From contig SHYS01000006.1 in assembly GCA_009692685.1 (NCBI GenBank), forward strand, positions 62,001 to 126,000: a stretch of DNA of 64,000 bases, read 5' to 3'. Shown here in pieces: positions 37,401 through 45,219 of the stretch. Position 1 is the first letter of the stretch. Each line of letters begins with the position of its first letter. The translations under genes and the position numbers were made by a program. Origin of the DNA: Dehalococcoidia bacterium. Its GTDB lineage: Bacteria; Chloroflexota; Dehalococcoidia; UBA2979. The notes beneath the pieces are model-generated. The model worked only from the letters and a program-made list of their open reading frames with translations. It made no database searches and was not told the origin of the DNA.

Positions 37401-37780
37401 CGGTCTTCGGCGAGATGGATGGTGCGCAGCGTCGAGCCGATGAGGCGGACGTTGTACCTGTCGAGCACGCCTGCCTCGTGAAGCGCGACCGCGAGGTTGA
37501 GGCCGGTCTGGCCGCCGAGGGTGGGGAGCAGGGCGTCGGGGCGTTCGCGTTCGATGATGCGTTCGATCGCCTCGACGGTGAGGGGCTCGATGTAGACGAC
37601 GTCGGCGACGTCCTCGTCGGTCATGATCGTGGCGGGGTTGGAGTTGACCAGGACGGAGGTGATGCCCTCCTCGCGCATGGCCTTGCAGGCCTGTGTGCCG
37701 GCGTAATCGAACTCCGCCGCCTGGCCGATCACGATCGGGCCGCTGCCGATGATGAGGACTTTCGAGGGCTTCTCAGTCAT
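34481..37780 (-). CDS. carB: Carbamoyl-phosphate synthase large subunit
   Basis: 1099 residues from ATG 37780 ([20 protein letters not shown]). Two homologous ATP-grasp halves are visible, each starting with GSGPIxIGQ-E-DY, and a C-terminal MGS-like regulatory domain ([20 protein letters not shown] onward), the usual site for UMP and ornithine effects. It makes carbamoyl phosphate with CarA. The extreme C-terminus ([10 protein letters not shown]) is the translation of a REP-like sequence at 34507-34530, so the tail was altered by repeat insertion. The carA gene is upstream, with two other genes between. Confidence 0.97.
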   Translation of the reverse strand: MTEKPSKVLIIGSGPIVIGQAAEFDYAGTQACKAMREEGITSVLVNSNPATIMTDEDVADVVYIEPLTVEAIERIIERERPDALLPTLGGQTGLNLAVALHEAGVLDRYNVRLIGSTLRTIHLAEDREAFRNMLVEIGEPVPESAVVETWPAALEARDRIGLPLVVRPAYTLGGTGSGIAFTEEEYERIVTGGLAASPISQVLVERSLLGWKELEYEVMRDANGTVITICNMENLDPMGVHTGDSIVVAPSQTLSDKDHQMLRTSALKIITELGIEGGCNVQFALAPRPDIVPWADSGSSTALPYYVIEVNPRVSRSSALASKATGYPIARIAAKIAVGRRLDELVNMVTGGTSAAFEPALDYCVVKIPRWPFDKFAFGDRRLGTQMKATGEVMAIDRTFEAALLKAIRSLEISGRSSLWEDPAWFEAEARPLHATDERLWVLFAELRRNVTPEDLARKTGIDPWFLERIGRIVAMERRLLSEELTPTLLREAKRMGVSDPIIAELADSLPARVRSLREEWGIEPVYKMVDTCAAEFQAATPYFYSTYETENEAVFDGQERVLVLGSGPIRIGQGIEFDYCSVQAARALRAAGVVAILVNSNPETVSTDFDTSDRLYFEPLDEEAVRDLLANEAGGGEAPRSVVQFGGQTAVNLSRALQASGLPIAGSSADAIDLAEDRRRFEGLITSLDIPQPPGSAVETLEQALPTADAVGYPVLVRPSYVLGGRAMEVVQDADELVRYFGLAQQERSGPILIDKYLEGLEVDVDAICDGERVLIPGIMEHIERAGVHSGDSMAVYPPQNLTPAQREAIIDYTTRISLAMGVRGLVNIQYVVAPSAQPDGPGVFVIEVNPRSSRTVPFLSKVTGVPMVRLAVNVMLGTTLAEQGYPGGLWPERELVAVKAPVFSMAKLVDVDTYLGPEMKSTGEVMGVDLTFAAAVRKALIASDLEVRPGTPFLLSISRQSKAEAIGLIRGLHAAGCPLYATEGTAELVRGLGIPVVEVTKKLSEGHPNVVDVVRDGTVKAVINTLEGGRPSYMRDGFHIRRAAVDMRIPCFTSLDTARAAIDALSAPGEYNVRPLREYRDGPSTPLRTGVPEPTPA
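34507..34530. repeat. REP-like sequence in the carB 3' end
   Basis: Minus-sense core CCCTTCGACTCCGCTCCGGA belongs to the CCTTCGACxxxCTCxGGAC family of dispersed sequences seen in many GC-rich bacteria. Here it codes for the last residues of CarB (GPSTPLRT). Confidence 0.55.
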
Positions 37781-38206
37781 CGGGATGCGGCGCCTTCCGA
37801 GGTGCGAAGTGCCCTCGCGCCTGCGCTGGCTGCCCTCCGGGCAGGTGCTCCGCCGCGAGCTGTCCAGGCGACGGCTACGCCCTCGCGGGGCCCCTTGCCT
37901 GTTGGCGGCTGCGCCGTCCACGTCCACGGCCGCGGTTCTTGTCCCGCACGCGGTTCCGTTCCCGCTCGTGGTGAGCCTGTCGAACCACGAGCGGGAGGTG
38001 CTACGTCCACAGCGGTCCTCGAAACCGCGTGCGGGCGGGGCGGGAGATCGAGGTGAGTGCGCTCGCCCTTCGACAGGCTCAGGACGAGCGGGTGGTGCAG
38101 GCTCCGGGCGAGCAGGGGAGCCGCAAGCGTGGCCGGCTGAGGCTGGCCGATCACGCCTCGGCGGTTGCCTAGCGGCAGGACTGTCGAGTTGGGGCGGGGC
38201 ATGTGG
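37781..38206. repeat. Intergenic region with nested palindromes and two REP-like units
   Basis: No gene. Inner palindrome: 12-base arms 37961-37972 and 37984-37995 around GAGCCTGTCGA. It is enclosed by a second pair of 13-base arms (CCCGCACGCGGTT at 37943-37955 and its complement at 38023-38035). A further unit, CCTTCGACAGGCTCAGGACG, lies at 38066-38101. These are typical of REP-type dispersed elements. The region separates carB from the upstream genes of the operon, so it may reduce or modulate carB transcription. Confidence 0.75.
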
Positions 38207-38947
38207 CTAGGTGTGGTATCCCTGTCGCGCGTTCTTGCCGTAGAGGCCAATCTCGGCGATGACGTCCAGGTCGCCCCAGCCGGTCTGGGGGTCGGCCGGG
38301 ATCCGCGACATCTTCACTTTCTCGACGGTCACGTCGGTGATGTGCGTGTCGAGGTAAGGCGTGACCGCCTCGACGACGCGTTGGCGGGAGCCTTTGCCCG
38401 TGAAGCCCGCGAAGCGAATCGAGGGGATGAACTCGCCCCAGCGGGTCTCCTCGCGCGCCCTCTGGTAGACCACTGGCACGGCGAGGCGTACCAGCCGCCG
38501 AATCTCCTTCACGACGTCGCCGTCATCGACGCCCATGTAGAGCGCGTCCTCGACGGCGGAGATGCCACCGATCTTCAGCGGGAACGGGTCTAGGCGGTGC
38601 AGCCTCGGCGCCGCGTTCACGTAGATGGATTCGACCTGCGACCACATGATGTCGTCGGCCTTGAGGAAGCCGACGTGCACGGTAGTCATGTAGAGGTGGC
38701 CCTCCGGGAACAACTCGATCTCCTCCATCTTCGAGAGCTGCTCGATGAGCGGCTGGATGGTGGCCATGAACCCCGGGTAGTCGAGGCCGATCGGCTGGCA
38801 GAACTCGATGGGGACCTTCCAGCCGTAGGAGCGCTTGTCCCACTTCTCGCGGTACGATGGCAACGGCGCACTGGTCGAGGCGAACGCGGCCCAGTTGTTG
38901 GCGCGGTCTGCGGCGTAGTCGGCCGTTGTCGTCACGGGTGCGGTCAT
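38207..38947 (-). CDS. Unknown protein in the pyrimidine cluster, possible 2H-phosphoesterase fold
   Basis: 246 residues, soluble. Features seen: WKVPIEFCQPIGLDYPGFMA, LFPEGHLYMTTVHVGFL and SIRFAGFTGKGSRQRVV. The HLYMTTVHVGF strand and the repeated layout of its second half are reminiscent of 2'-5' RNA ligase-like (2H) proteins, but the canonical HxT pair is not clear. It lies 9 bases after a GNAT gene and upstream of the REP-rich gap before carB. Function unknown. Confidence 0.5.
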   Translation of the reverse strand: MTAPVTTTADYAADRANNWAAFASTSAPLPSYREKWDKRSYGWKVPIEFCQPIGLDYPGFMATIQPLIEQLSKMEEIELFPEGHLYMTTVHVGFLKADDIMWSQVESIYVNAAPRLHRLDPFPLKIGGISAVEDALYMGVDDGDVVKEIRRLVRLAVPVVYQRAREETRWGEFIPSIRFAGFTGKGSRQRVVEAVTPYLDTHITDVTVEKVKMSRIPADPQTGWGDLDVIAEIGLYGKNARQGYHT

Positions 38948-38956
38948 GATGCCTCG

Positions 38957-39418
38957 CTAGTCCTCGTCGTAGATCGGTAGTTCGAAGCTCATGCCCGGGT
39001 TTGTCAGGGGCACGAGGGCGCCGATGGAAGAAAGATAAGAGAGCGCCGCCTCGTTGTTCTGGGGCAGGCGACCGCGCACCCGCACGTAGCCACGCTCGCG
39101 GGCGAAGGCGAGGCCTTCCTCGGCGAGGGCTGTCCCGTGACCCTGGCGGCGGTTGGCGGGGCGTACCCAGGAGCCGAACGAGCATTCGTTGGGGGTGGCG
39201 GAGTCGAAGTCGAGCGCGGCGAAGCCGAGGATGAAGCGGCCGTCGTCGACGACGAACATCGCGCCGTCTTCGCCCTGGCGACGCATCCAAGCCTTCACCT
39301 CGTCCGTGGACATCGGATTCTGGAAGGTCACAGACTCTTGCAGTGCGACGAGTTCGGCGATGATCGCGGAAATCTCGTCGGCATCGTCAGTTGTGGCGCG
39401 TCGGACTTCCGCTGGCAT
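38957..39418 (-). CDS. GNAT family N-acetyltransferase
   Basis: 153 residues. EVRRATTDDADEISAIIAEL at the start, then GFAALDFDSATPNECSFGSW and VRPANRRQGHGTALAEEGLA, the acetyl-CoA binding motif A (RRQGHG). It overlaps the 3' end of carA by 32 bases in another frame. Substrate unknown; an unexpected member of a pyrimidine operon. Confidence 0.85.
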   Translation of the reverse strand: MPAEVRRATTDDADEISAIIAELVALQESVTFQNPMSTDEVKAWMRRQGEDGAMFVVDDGRFILGFAALDFDSATPNECSFGSWVRPANRRQGHGTALAEEGLAFARERGYVRVRGRLPQNNEAALSYLSSIGALVPLTNPGMSFELPIYDED

Positions 39419-40556
39419 ACTTCCCCCGCTCTCGAACGGTCTCGAGGAACCGGTCGAACAAGAACTCAGTGTCGTGAGGCCCTGGCGAGGCCTCGGAGTG
39501 GTACTGGATCGAGAATACGGGCTCTTCGCGATGTTGGAGGCCCTCGACGGTCCCGTCGTTGAGGTGGATCTGCGACACCTGCATCGGACTCTCCAGGTGG
39601 TCGCCGTTCACCGCGTAGCCGTGATTCTGTGACGTGATGTAGACGCGCCCGGTCAGCTCGTCCCGCACGGGGTGGTTCGCGCCGCGATGCCCGAACTTTA
39701 GCTTGTAGGTCGCGGCTCCGAAGAGGCGGCCGAGCACCTGGTGCCCGAGGCAGATCCCCATGATCGGCGTGCGCCCAACGAGGCCGCGCGCCGTCGTGAC
39801 CACGTGGTCGAGGAGCATGGGGTCACCAGGGCCGGGCGAGAGTAACACGCCGTCCGGCTGGAGTCCCAGGATGGTCTCGGCGTCTGTGTTGTGAGGAACA
39901 GCGGTCACGGCGCAGCCGCGCAGGCGGAGGTGACGCAGGATGTTCCGCTTCACGCCCATGTCCACGACCACGATATGAGGTGGCGGACCCTCGATGTTGA
40001 ATGGCATCGGTACGTCAGAGTCCTCGAAGTCGAATGCGGCTCTGGTCGAGACGGCGGCGACGTAATCAGTCTCACCGTAGGCCGGCTCGGAGTGCAGGCG
40101 GGCCAGGGCCTGGTCAGGCGTCTCGTCACGGGTCAGGGTCCCCATGACGACGCCGCGAGTGCGGAGGTGGCGGGTGAGGGCGCGCGTGTCCACCTCGGCG
40201 AGGCCGGTGATGCCGGCGGCACGCAGGTAGGCGTCCAGTGTGGCCGTGCTCTGCCAGTGGCTGGGCTGGTCGGTCGCCTCGCGGACGATGAAGCCCTGCA
40301 CATGGAGTCGTGCACTCTCGATGTCCCGGGGGTTCGTGCCGTAGTTGCCCTGGATGGGGTAGGTCATCGTGAGGATCTGTCCGGCGTATGACGGGTCGGT
40401 CAGTGCTTCCTGGTACCCCATCATTGAGGTGTTGAACACGACCTCGCCCGTCGTGCGGGTATCCGCCCCGATGCCCAACCCCTCGAAGACGCGGCCGTCG
40501 GCGAGGACGAGGCGGGCGGGCGGGCGTGACGACATGCCGTCGCGCGCTGGACTCAT
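39387..40556 (-). CDS. carA: Carbamoyl-phosphate synthase small subunit
   Basis: 389 residues. The N-terminal domain has LVLADGRVFEGLGIGADTRT and the class I amidotransferase domain has LLSPGPGDP, MGICLGHQVLGRLFG (Cys nucleophile) and SIQYHSEASPGP (His-Glu). It hydrolyses glutamine and channels ammonia to CarB. The ATG overlaps the pyrC stop (ATGA). Confidence 0.96.
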   Translation of the reverse strand: MSPARDGMSSRPPARLVLADGRVFEGLGIGADTRTTGEVVFNTSMMGYQEALTDPSYAGQILTMTYPIQGNYGTNPRDIESARLHVQGFIVREATDQPSHWQSTATLDAYLRAAGITGLAEVDTRALTRHLRTRGVVMGTLTRDETPDQALARLHSEPAYGETDYVAAVSTRAAFDFEDSDVPMPFNIEGPPPHIVVVDMGVKRNILRHLRLRGCAVTAVPHNTDAETILGLQPDGVLLSPGPGDPMLLDHVVTTARGLVGRTPIMGICLGHQVLGRLFGAATYKLKFGHRGANHPVRDELTGRVYITSQNHGYAVNGDHLESPMQVSQIHLNDGTVEGLQHREEPVFSIQYHSEASPGPHDTEFLFDRFLETVRERGKYASGSPTRHN

Positions 40557-41899
40557 AGTGCTGCCACGCTCTCCAAGCGGTGCACGACGCGCCCCGAGGC
40601 GATGGTCGCTACCACTCGACCGGTCAGGCGGCGGCCGTGCAGCGGGGTGTTGCGACCCATCGAGACGAACCGATTGCGGTCAACGGTCCACTCGGCTGTG
40701 GGGTCGAGGATGGTGACATCGGCGCGCGCGCCCGGCACGAGTGTGCCCAACCCCTCGAGGCCCGGGCGGCGGTCGAGGTTCCATGCGCGCACCGGGCCAA
40801 TAGTCAGCCGTTCGATGAGCTGCGGGAGCGTGAGGTCGCCCTGCTGTACGAGCGTCATGCAGAGGCCGAACGCCGTCTCCAAGCCGCTGATGCCTGCTGC
40901 CGCCAGGTCGAACTCGATGTCCTTGTCCATCTGGGCGTGCGGTGCGTGGTCGGTGGCGATGGCGTCGATGACGCCTTCGCGGAGTGCGGCCCGGAGCGCG
41001 GCGACGTCCGAGTGCTCGCGTAGCGGTGGGTTCACCTTGGCGTCGGCGTTGTAGCGCAGGTGTGTGTAGTCCGTGCTGTCGCCGAAGGCGACTTCCTCGT
41101 GGGTGAGGACGAGGTGATGCGGCGTCGCCTCGGCGGTGACGTGCGCGCCGCGCTCGCGCGCCGCTCGGATCAGCGCTACGGAGCCCGATGTGGAGACGTG
41201 CGCGATATGCAGGTGCGCCCCCGACAGCTCGGCGAGTGCGATGTCCCGCGCGACCATCGTCTCCTCTGCGCTTGCTGGTCGCCCGCGCAGTCCGAGGCGC
41301 GTCGCCACCCAGCCCTCGTGCATGTGGCCGTCGCGGACGAGGCTCGGATCCTCGCAGTGCTGCGAGATCGGTAGCCCGAACGCGGTCGAATACTCGAGGG
41401 CGTGTCGCATCAGGCTGGGGTCGGCGACTGCGTCGCCGTCATCGGACAGGGCGACAGCGCCGGCGGTGAGGAGCTCGCCTGCAGGTGCGAGCTCGGTGCC
41501 CGCGCGCCCTCGCGTGATGCAGCCGATCGGCAGCACCCGGATCGAGGCGTATTCGGCCTCCCGCAGCACGGACTCGATGGCGGCTCGACTGTCGAGGGGT
41601 GGGTTGGTGTTCGGCATCGCGCAGACGGTGGTGAAGCCGCCGACGGCGGCAGCGGCAGTCCCGGTACGGATCGTCTCTTTGTACGTGAATCCCGGTTCGC
41701 GCAGGTGGGTGTGCAGGTCGACGAAGCCGGGGACGACCACCAGCCCGGTGGCGTCGATGCGGTCCGCCTCGATGACCGCGCTGCCCTCGTCCGGCCCGAT
41801 ACGCGAGATGCGGCCGTCGACGATGACGATATCGGCGATCCCGTCCCGACCTAGGCCGGGGTCGATGACCCGCGCGTTGTGAATAGCGAGGGTAGTCAT
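40553..41899 (-). CDS. pyrC: Dihydroorotase
   Basis: 448 residues from ATG 41899, overlapping the pyrB stop by ATGA. Metal-binding motif VDLHTHLREPGFTYKE, then PNTNPPLDS, ISQHCEDPSL, HLHIAHVSTSG and IATDHAPHAQMDKD (catalytic Asp). This is a class I bacterial dihydroorotase, the type that often associates with ATCase. It cyclises carbamoyl aspartate to dihydroorotate. Confidence 0.95.
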   Translation of the reverse strand: MTTLAIHNARVIDPGLGRDGIADIVIVDGRISRIGPDEGSAVIEADRIDATGLVVVPGFVDLHTHLREPGFTYKETIRTGTAAAAVGGFTTVCAMPNTNPPLDSRAAIESVLREAEYASIRVLPIGCITRGRAGTELAPAGELLTAGAVALSDDGDAVADPSLMRHALEYSTAFGLPISQHCEDPSLVRDGHMHEGWVATRLGLRGRPASAEETMVARDIALAELSGAHLHIAHVSTSGSVALIRAARERGAHVTAEATPHHLVLTHEEVAFGDSTDYTHLRYNADAKVNPPLREHSDVAALRAALREGVIDAIATDHAPHAQMDKDIEFDLAAAGISGLETAFGLCMTLVQQGDLTLPQLIERLTIGPVRAWNLDRRPGLEGLGTLVPGARADVTILDPTAEWTVDRNRFVSMGRNTPLHGRRLTGRVVATIASGRVVHRLESVAAL

Positions 41900-42978
41900 C
41901 GTGCGCCCCCGTGGAGGGTGGCCGAGGTGTCCGGGCCGTAGCCGGCGAGGAGATAGAGGAGCGCCATGCGCACCGCGACTCCGTTGGTGACCTGCTCCTC
42001 GATGATGGAGCGGTCGCCGGCGGCGACGTCCGCGGCGATCTCGATGCCCTCGTTCTTGGGGCCCGGGTGCATGAGCAGATGGTCCGGGTGTGCTTTCGCG
42101 AGGCGACTGGCGGTGACCTGGTAGCCGCGCGCGTACTCGCCCAGCGAGGGGAGCAGCCCGCCCTGTTGGCGCTCGCTCTGGAGGCGGAGCGCCATGACGA
42201 TGTGCGCGCCCTCGATGGCGCGGTCGATATCGGTCTCGACGGTCACTGGTGGGAGGGCGGACTCGGCATGCGCCGGGCGCTCGCCAGCCCGTAGCCCTCG
42301 AGGCAGCAGCGTAGGCGGACCGCACACCACGACGCGGGCGCCCATTGCGGCGAGCCCCCACATGTCGGAGCGCGCGACTCGCGAGTGAGCGATGTCGCCC
42401 ACCATGACGACGCGCTTCCCGGTCAGGTCGCCGAAGTGGCGACGCATCGTGTACAGGTCGAGCAGCGCCTGCGTCGGGTGCGCGTGCGCGCCATCGCCAG
42501 CGTTGATGATGGAGGCGTCGGTGTGCTCGGCGGCGAGGTAAGCGGCGCCCGCCGAGGCGTGGCGCATCACGATGACGTCCGCGCGCATCGCTCGGAGCGT
42601 GCGCACCGTATCGATGAGCGATTCGCCCTTCTGCACGGAAGACATCGAGGCGGTCAGTGAGATGACGTCGGCACCAAGTGCTTTGCCGGCCAGATCGAAG
42701 GAGGCGCGGGTACGCGTCGATGGTTCGTAGAAGAGGTTGACCACCGTCCGGCCTCGCAGGGCCGGGACTCGGGCGATGCGGCGATCGAGGATTTCGCGCA
42801 TCGAGTCGGCGATGTCGAGCACGGCCTCGATCTCGTCGCGCCCGAAGTCATCTAGGTCGAGGACATGGTGGTGGCGCCAGGCGGGTGCGGTGCGCGAGCC
42901 GGGCAGCGGCGGAGCTGCCTCGGTGGCTGGCGCGGTGGGGGCTCCGATCGTGGTCTCGGCGATGGGTCTCCCGGTCAT
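41896..42978 (-). CDS. pyrB: Aspartate carbamoyltransferase catalytic subunit
   Basis: 360 residues, with a 35-residue N-terminal extension compared with typical PyrB. Carbamoyl phosphate-binding FYEPSTRTRASFDLAGKALG, SSVQKGESLIDTVRTL (the loop with Ser and Lys), MRHASAGAA, HPTQALLDLYTM and HPGPKNEGIEI are all in place. No pyrI is present. Start ATG overlaps the pyrR stop. First committed step of pyrimidine synthesis. Confidence 0.95.
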   Translation of the reverse strand: MTGRPIAETTIGAPTAPATEAAPPLPGSRTAPAWRHHHVLDLDDFGRDEIEAVLDIADSMREILDRRIARVPALRGRTVVNLFYEPSTRTRASFDLAGKALGADVISLTASMSSVQKGESLIDTVRTLRAMRADVIVMRHASAGAAYLAAEHTDASIINAGDGAHAHPTQALLDLYTMRRHFGDLTGKRVVMVGDIAHSRVARSDMWGLAAMGARVVVCGPPTLLPRGLRAGERPAHAESALPPVTVETDIDRAIEGAHIVMALRLQSERQQGGLLPSLGEYARGYQVTASRLAKAHPDHLLMHPGPKNEGIEIAADVAAGDRSIIEEQVTNGVAVRMALLYLLAGYGPDTSATLHGGAR

Positions 42979-43508
42979 GAGGCGTTCCTCCCCGGGACGA
43001 CGATCACGGCGTCCCTGCCGTCGACCTCCTCGATGAGGACCTGCACGTCGTCCTCGAGAGTGGTCGGGATGTTTTTGCCGACCATGTCGGCACGGATGGG
43101 GAGTTCGCGATGCCCTCGGTCCACGAGGACCGCGAGGCGCACGAGGCGAGGGCGGCCGAAGCCGTTGAGAGCGTCGAGCGCGGCCCGCACGGTACGGCCG
43201 GTGAACAGCACGTCGTCGACCAGCACGACATTGCGCCCATCGATGGGTGGGATGGCGCTGGGTCGAGGCGTGGCGCGCAGCCCGCGCTCCGCGAAGTCAT
43301 CGCGATGGAGCGTGACGTCGAGGGAACCGTCCGGCGGGCGGGCGCCTTCGAAGGTGGCTATCGAGTCGGCGAGGCGGCTGGCGATGGTGGCGCCGCGGCG
43401 CTGGATGCCGACGAGCACCAGGTTCTCGATGCCCCCGTTGCCCTCCACGATTTCGTGGGCGAGGCGGTTGAGCGTGCGGCGCACGCCCGTGGCATCGAGC
43501 AGCGGCAC
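42975..43508 (-). CDS. pyrR: Bifunctional pyr operon attenuator / uracil phosphoribosyltransferase
   Basis: 177 residues from GTG 43508, chosen because GGAGGG lies 4 bases upstream and the product then begins at the family start (VPLLDATGVRRTLNRLAHEI). The PRPP-binding motif VVLVDDVLFTGRTVRAALDA and the early VGIQRRGATIASRLAD are standard. PyrR binds a leader RNA when UMP is high and favours termination. A matching leader with terminator lies directly upstream. First gene of the operon. Confidence 0.95.
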   Translation of the reverse strand: MPLLDATGVRRTLNRLAHEIVEGNGGIENLVLVGIQRRGATIASRLADSIATFEGARPPDGSLDVTLHRDDFAERGLRATPRPSAIPPIDGRNVVLVDDVLFTGRTVRAALDALNGFGRPRLVRLAVLVDRGHRELPIRADMVGKNIPTTLEDDVQVLIEEVDGRDAVIVVPGRNAS

Positions 43509-43557
43509 CCGACCCTCCAGAGTGGCCGGCAGTCCGGAGTTCGTGGGCTCCTCAGGC

Positions 43558-43581
43558 AAAAAAAATCCTCCCGCTGGGAGG
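43558..43581 (-). terminator. Attenuator terminator of the pyr operon
   Basis: Minus-sense CCTCCC-AGC-GGGAGG followed by A and eight T, a canonical intrinsic terminator. It lies 50 bases upstream of the pyrR start, i.e. within the leader, which is the arrangement expected for PyrR-controlled attenuation. Confidence 0.85.
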
Positions 43582-43690
43582 GGAGGGGATTTGCCAGAAT
43601 GGGGAACGATCGCAATTTCGAACGGAAGGCAAGAAACCGATTCCGTGTGGATAGGAGCCCGAGGCGGGTGTCATCCCGGTCATCGATCGT

Positions 43691-43717
43691 CCCTTTCCGG
43701 CCTCGCTGGACCGGGTT
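43691..43717 (-). promoter_or_regulatory. PyrR-binding loop (anti-antiterminator)
   Basis: Minus-sense GTCCAGCGAGGCC (43699-43711) matches the PyrR-binding consensus (UCCAGxGAGGCU). The flanking AACCCGG and CCGGAAAGGG can extend the stem. It lies 110 bases upstream of the attenuator terminator. Confidence 0.75.
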
Positions 43718-43896
43718 AAAGAGCGCTGAAGGCGTGCTGAGAACATAGCACCGCACGCGCCGCGAGGGAAGGGCTTCATCTCGTTACGTGTGCACTCACT
43801 GCGGAAAACGTCTTGTCACGCTGTGGAGTGCTGTTATGGTCGTGTGGTCTGCGAATAACATGTCGAGGCTGTCTAGGCCTCTATGGTGGGGGCAAC

Positions 43897-44085
43897 TTGG
43901 CTGACCGTAAGGTATTCGACTACTCGCGCGGAAAATACGGCGTCGTCGAGGGGTTGCGCGATGGCATGCCCTCGTTTTCCCTTCCCGACTCGAGCAACCT
44001 CGAATCGCGGACCGCGATCGCCCTCGGCGCCTTCGCGAGCGGTCTCGTGGCTGCCTACCTCGTCGGGATGTTCCTGCTCCGATAG
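43897..44085 (+). CDS. Small membrane protein, function unknown
   Basis: 62 residues from TTG 43897, chosen because a G-rich ribosome site (GGTGGGGG) is 4 bases upstream. The first 40 residues are polar (ADRKVFDYSRGKYGVVEGLR), followed by a single C-terminal span (TAIALGAFASGLVAAYLVGM). It is a tail-anchored topology. No family recognised. Confidence 0.55.
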   Translation: MADRKVFDYSRGKYGVVEGLRDGMPSFSLPDSSNLESRTAIALGAFASGLVAAYLVGMFLLR

Positions 44086-44118
44086 CCGCGCACCGGATGC
44101 GCGGTTTAGTGCTGGCAA

Positions 44119-44163
44119 GCAAACAAGAAGGGCCGGCCTTTGAGGCCTGCCCTTCTTGTTTGC
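44119..44163. terminator. Bidirectional terminator between convergent genes
   Basis: Fifteen-base perfect arms (44119-44133 and 44149-44163) around a smaller inner stem. It lies between the plus-strand small membrane protein and the minus-strand PAC2 gene. Confidence 0.85.
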
Positions 44164-44188
44164 GTCCTGAGGCGGTTCGACTCCTGAG

Positions 44189-45094
44189 CTAGTTCGAGCC
44201 GCCTTCGCGCTGCTCGCGGAGATAGCGCTCCAGGTCCTCGACCATCGAGGCGCCGTCCGGCAGCTCCGATTCCGCGGGCTCCTGCGGCACCGCTACGTCG
44301 CCCTCGGAGCCTGCGGCGTCCTGGCGCGACTCTATCTGGCGTGACAGCGCCAGCGTCTCGGGATCCTTGGCGATCTCGGAGGCCACCTGCGCATCAAAGC
44401 GCGCTGCGAAGACCTCGAGGTCGTGCAGGCCGAGGCCCAGTTTCAGCATCGGGTTCACGCGCTCCAAGATGGCCAGCGAGCCCTTGGGATTCGGCGAGGC
44501 GTTGAGGTAGTACGGGATGTTCGCCCACATCGAGGCGGTCGGGATTCCGGCGGCCCGCACCGCTTGGTTGAGGATGCCGACAATGCCCGTCGGGCCCTCG
44601 TAGCGCGAGACGGCGGGTTCCAGCCGGAGGAGCGTCTGCATCGAGGCGTCCGGCGAGGAGCCGGTGACGCGCACCGGGCGGGTGTGGGCTACCTCGGCGA
44701 GCAGGGCTCCGAGGGTGATGACCCCGGCCACGTTGAGGTCTTTGCACACCTCGGTGATGGTGTCGACGTACGTGCGCCAGCTGAGGTGGGGCTCGATGCC
44801 CTCGAGGAGGATGACATCGTGCTCGGCGCCCTCGATGCGCTGTGCCGAGAAGATGTTCCGGGGCCACTCCACCAGGCGCTGGCCGCTGCGGTCGAGCCGT
44901 ACTCGGGGTCGCGACTGGGTGAAGTCGTAGAATTCCTCGGGATCGAGCTCGGCGAATGGTTCGGTCCGCCAGCGCCGGCGCACGAAGCGCACTGCGCTCG
45001 TGGCCGCCTCGCCGGCGTCGTTCCACCCGGCGAACGCAGTGACGAGGAGTGGCGCGCGAAGCTCGGGTCGAGACTTCATCAGAAGGTGAGGCAA
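44189..45094 (-). CDS. PAC2 family (proteasome assembly chaperone-like) protein
   Basis: 301 residues from TTG 45094, supported by GGAGG six bases upstream; the ATG at 45079 has no ribosome site. VTAFAGWNDAGEAATSAVRF, DVILLEGIEPHLSWRTYVDT, VTGSSPDASMQTLLRLEPAV and YEGPTGIVGILNQAVRAAGI are family features. PAC2 proteins are widespread in Actinobacteria and Chloroflexota. The role in bacteria is unclear. Confidence 0.9.
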   Translation of the reverse strand: MPHLLMKSRPELRAPLLVTAFAGWNDAGEAATSAVRFVRRRWRTEPFAELDPEEFYDFTQSRPRVRLDRSGQRLVEWPRNIFSAQRIEGAEHDVILLEGIEPHLSWRTYVDTITEVCKDLNVAGVITLGALLAEVAHTRPVRVTGSSPDASMQTLLRLEPAVSRYEGPTGIVGILNQAVRAAGIPTASMWANIPYYLNASPNPKGSLAILERVNPMLKLGLGLHDLEVFAARFDAQVASEIAKDPETLALSRQIESRQDAAGSEGDVAVPQEPAESELPDGASMVEDLERYLREQREGGSN

Positions 45095-45219
45095 GTTTGG
45101 CCTCCGGGCCGCATCTCAAGCATAGTCTGCGGCGCCCCGGCGGTCATGGGGGCGGGGGATTGACCTACCTCGATGCTGCTCTGGCACCTGGGCGCCCTGA
45201 GTGGACGCTGACGCTGCTT

